Assembly (NCBI GenBank): GCA_007130025.1
Contig: SLTF01000019.1
Span: forward strand, 1-5,348
Origin: Spirochaetales bacterium
Lineage (GTDB): Bacteria; Spirochaetota; Spirochaetia; DSM-27196; PWMO01
Length of the DNA stretch: 5,348 bases
Direction: 5' to 3'
Shown: in pieces, positions 4,888 through 5,348 of the stretch
How positions within the stretch are numbered: position 1 is the stretch's first letter
How the letters are laid out: every line of letters begins with the position of its first letter
Program-made: the position numbers and the translations under genes
Notes under the pieces: generated by a model
What the model saw: only the letters and a program-made list of their open reading frames with translations
Database searches by the model: none
Told to the model about the DNA's origin: nothing

Positions 4888-5348
4888 GCCCCGCAGTGCG
4901 GCCACATCATCGCGGTCCGCACGAGCTCTTCAGCTTCGCGATAGGCGCGCCGGCGGTGTTCGAGGTACTTGGCCAGCTCCACGGTCGCCCAGAGACTGCG
5001 CCGCTCCTCGACAAAACGGCGCCAGATGACAACCGCGCGATCAAGGTCGGATGGCTCACCACTGCGTCGCAGTACGGCGGTAACCCGCTGAGCGGCCGAC
5101 AGACTGTCCGGGTGATCGATCTCTTCGGCGAGCTCGCATAACCGATTGATTCCCGCGTCCCGCAATGCGGCGTTGTACGGCCGACGGCCGCGGTAGGGTT
5201 GCTCCAGGAGAAGCCGGCCCACTCCCAATCGGTCGGCTGGGCTCATCGCTCCGTCTGCTCCGTCTGCTCCATCTCCACCGATCCGCTCGATATGCGCCGC
5301 AAGTCGTACCAGCGACGACACGTCGTAGCGTACGTGGGAGAACACCTC
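4827..5348 (-). CDS. Probable RNase H-like (YprB-type) exonuclease, C-terminal part
   Basis: The frame is open to the right edge (last codon in window GAG at 5348-5346), so the 5' end is missing; 173 residues are visible. A GTG at 5345 could be read as a start, but the peptide there, EVFSHVRYDVSSLVRLAAHI, looks like the end of an RNase H-like nuclease fold. YprB-type proteins have HN-x-x-D-(I/V)-x-S-L there, with the Asp as the last metal ligand (D9 of the fragment). The usual Asn is Val here. A helical region follows. WATVELAKYLEHRRRAYREAEELVRTAM resembles the TPR-like tail found after this domain in some spirochaetal and Firmicutes proteins. A short glycine/aspartate-rich linker (GGDGADGADGAM) separates the two. 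The function assignment is a pattern-based inference. An unrelated TPR protein is the main alternative. Confidence 0.6.
   Translation of the reverse strand, partial: EVFSHVRYDVSSLVRLAAHIERIGGDGADGADGAMSPADRLGVGRLLLEQPYRGRRPYNAALRDAGINRLCELAEEIDHPDSLSAAQRVTAVLRRSGEPSDLDRAVVIWRRFVEERRSLWATVELAKYLEHRRRAYREAEELVRTAMMWPHCGAYRGELERRLARVSGKAARR
5249..5275 (-). repeat. Short 9-bp tandem repeat inside the nuclease-like gene
   Basis: Two exact copies of CTCCGTCTG (5249-5257 and 5258-5266) are followed by a degenerate copy, CTCCATCTC (5267-5275). On the minus strand these encode the GADGAD linker. Because the unit is three codons, copy-number change would keep the frame. Confidence 0.75.

Overview
This window looks like a chromosomal segment from a spirochaete (phylum Spirochaetota), probably a free-living, GC-rich member of the Spirochaetales. 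The main reason is the first 44 residues of FlgK at the left edge, which have the style of spirochaetal hook-associated protein 1 (an N-terminal [17 protein letters not shown] followed by [16 protein letters not shown]). The placement of a small FlgN-like chaperone gene directly before flgK agrees with this. By eye the GC content is well above half, and strong GC bias in codons explains the many long shadow frames on the opposite strands. I see no mobile element, tRNA, rRNA or CRISPR array.

Layout. (1) Positions 1-647, minus strand: the start of flgK, preceded by flgN. The two are tightly coupled, with the flgK ribosome binding site overlapping the flgN stop codon. (2) Positions 648-752: a 105-bp divergent intergenic region. 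It holds a flagellar sigma-28 (FliA)-like promoter firing left into flgN-flgK, a sigma-70-like promoter firing right, and a perfect 17-nt inverted repeat lying over the -35 elements of both. (3) Positions 753-4887, plus strand: a probable three-gene operon. It contains an exported family 3 glycoside hydrolase of the NagZ type, a GNAT acetyltransferase with an extra unassigned N-terminal domain (start codon inside the end of nagZ), and glycogen synthase glgA (51 nt after the acetyltransferase from stop to proposed start). (4) Positions 4827-5348, minus strand: the C-terminal part of a gene that starts outside the window, probably an RNase H-like (YprB-type) exonuclease with a TPR-like tail. Its 3' end overlaps that of glgA by 61 bp.

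How the parts relate. FlgN is expected to chaperone FlgK (and FlgL, probably just beyond the left edge) for export, so the left module builds the hook-filament junction. The right module combines amino-sugar release from cell-wall material (NagZ), an acetyl transfer step of unknown substrate, and storage-glucan synthesis (GlgA). A shared carbohydrate or cell-wall theme is possible, but co-transcription is the only link the sequence shows. Most of the window is ordinary housekeeping sequence. The most unusual parts are the compact divergent promoter region, the possibly leaderless nagZ transcript, the unassigned N-terminal domain of the acetyltransferase and the overlapping convergent gene ends. 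I found no convincing novel multi-gene system.
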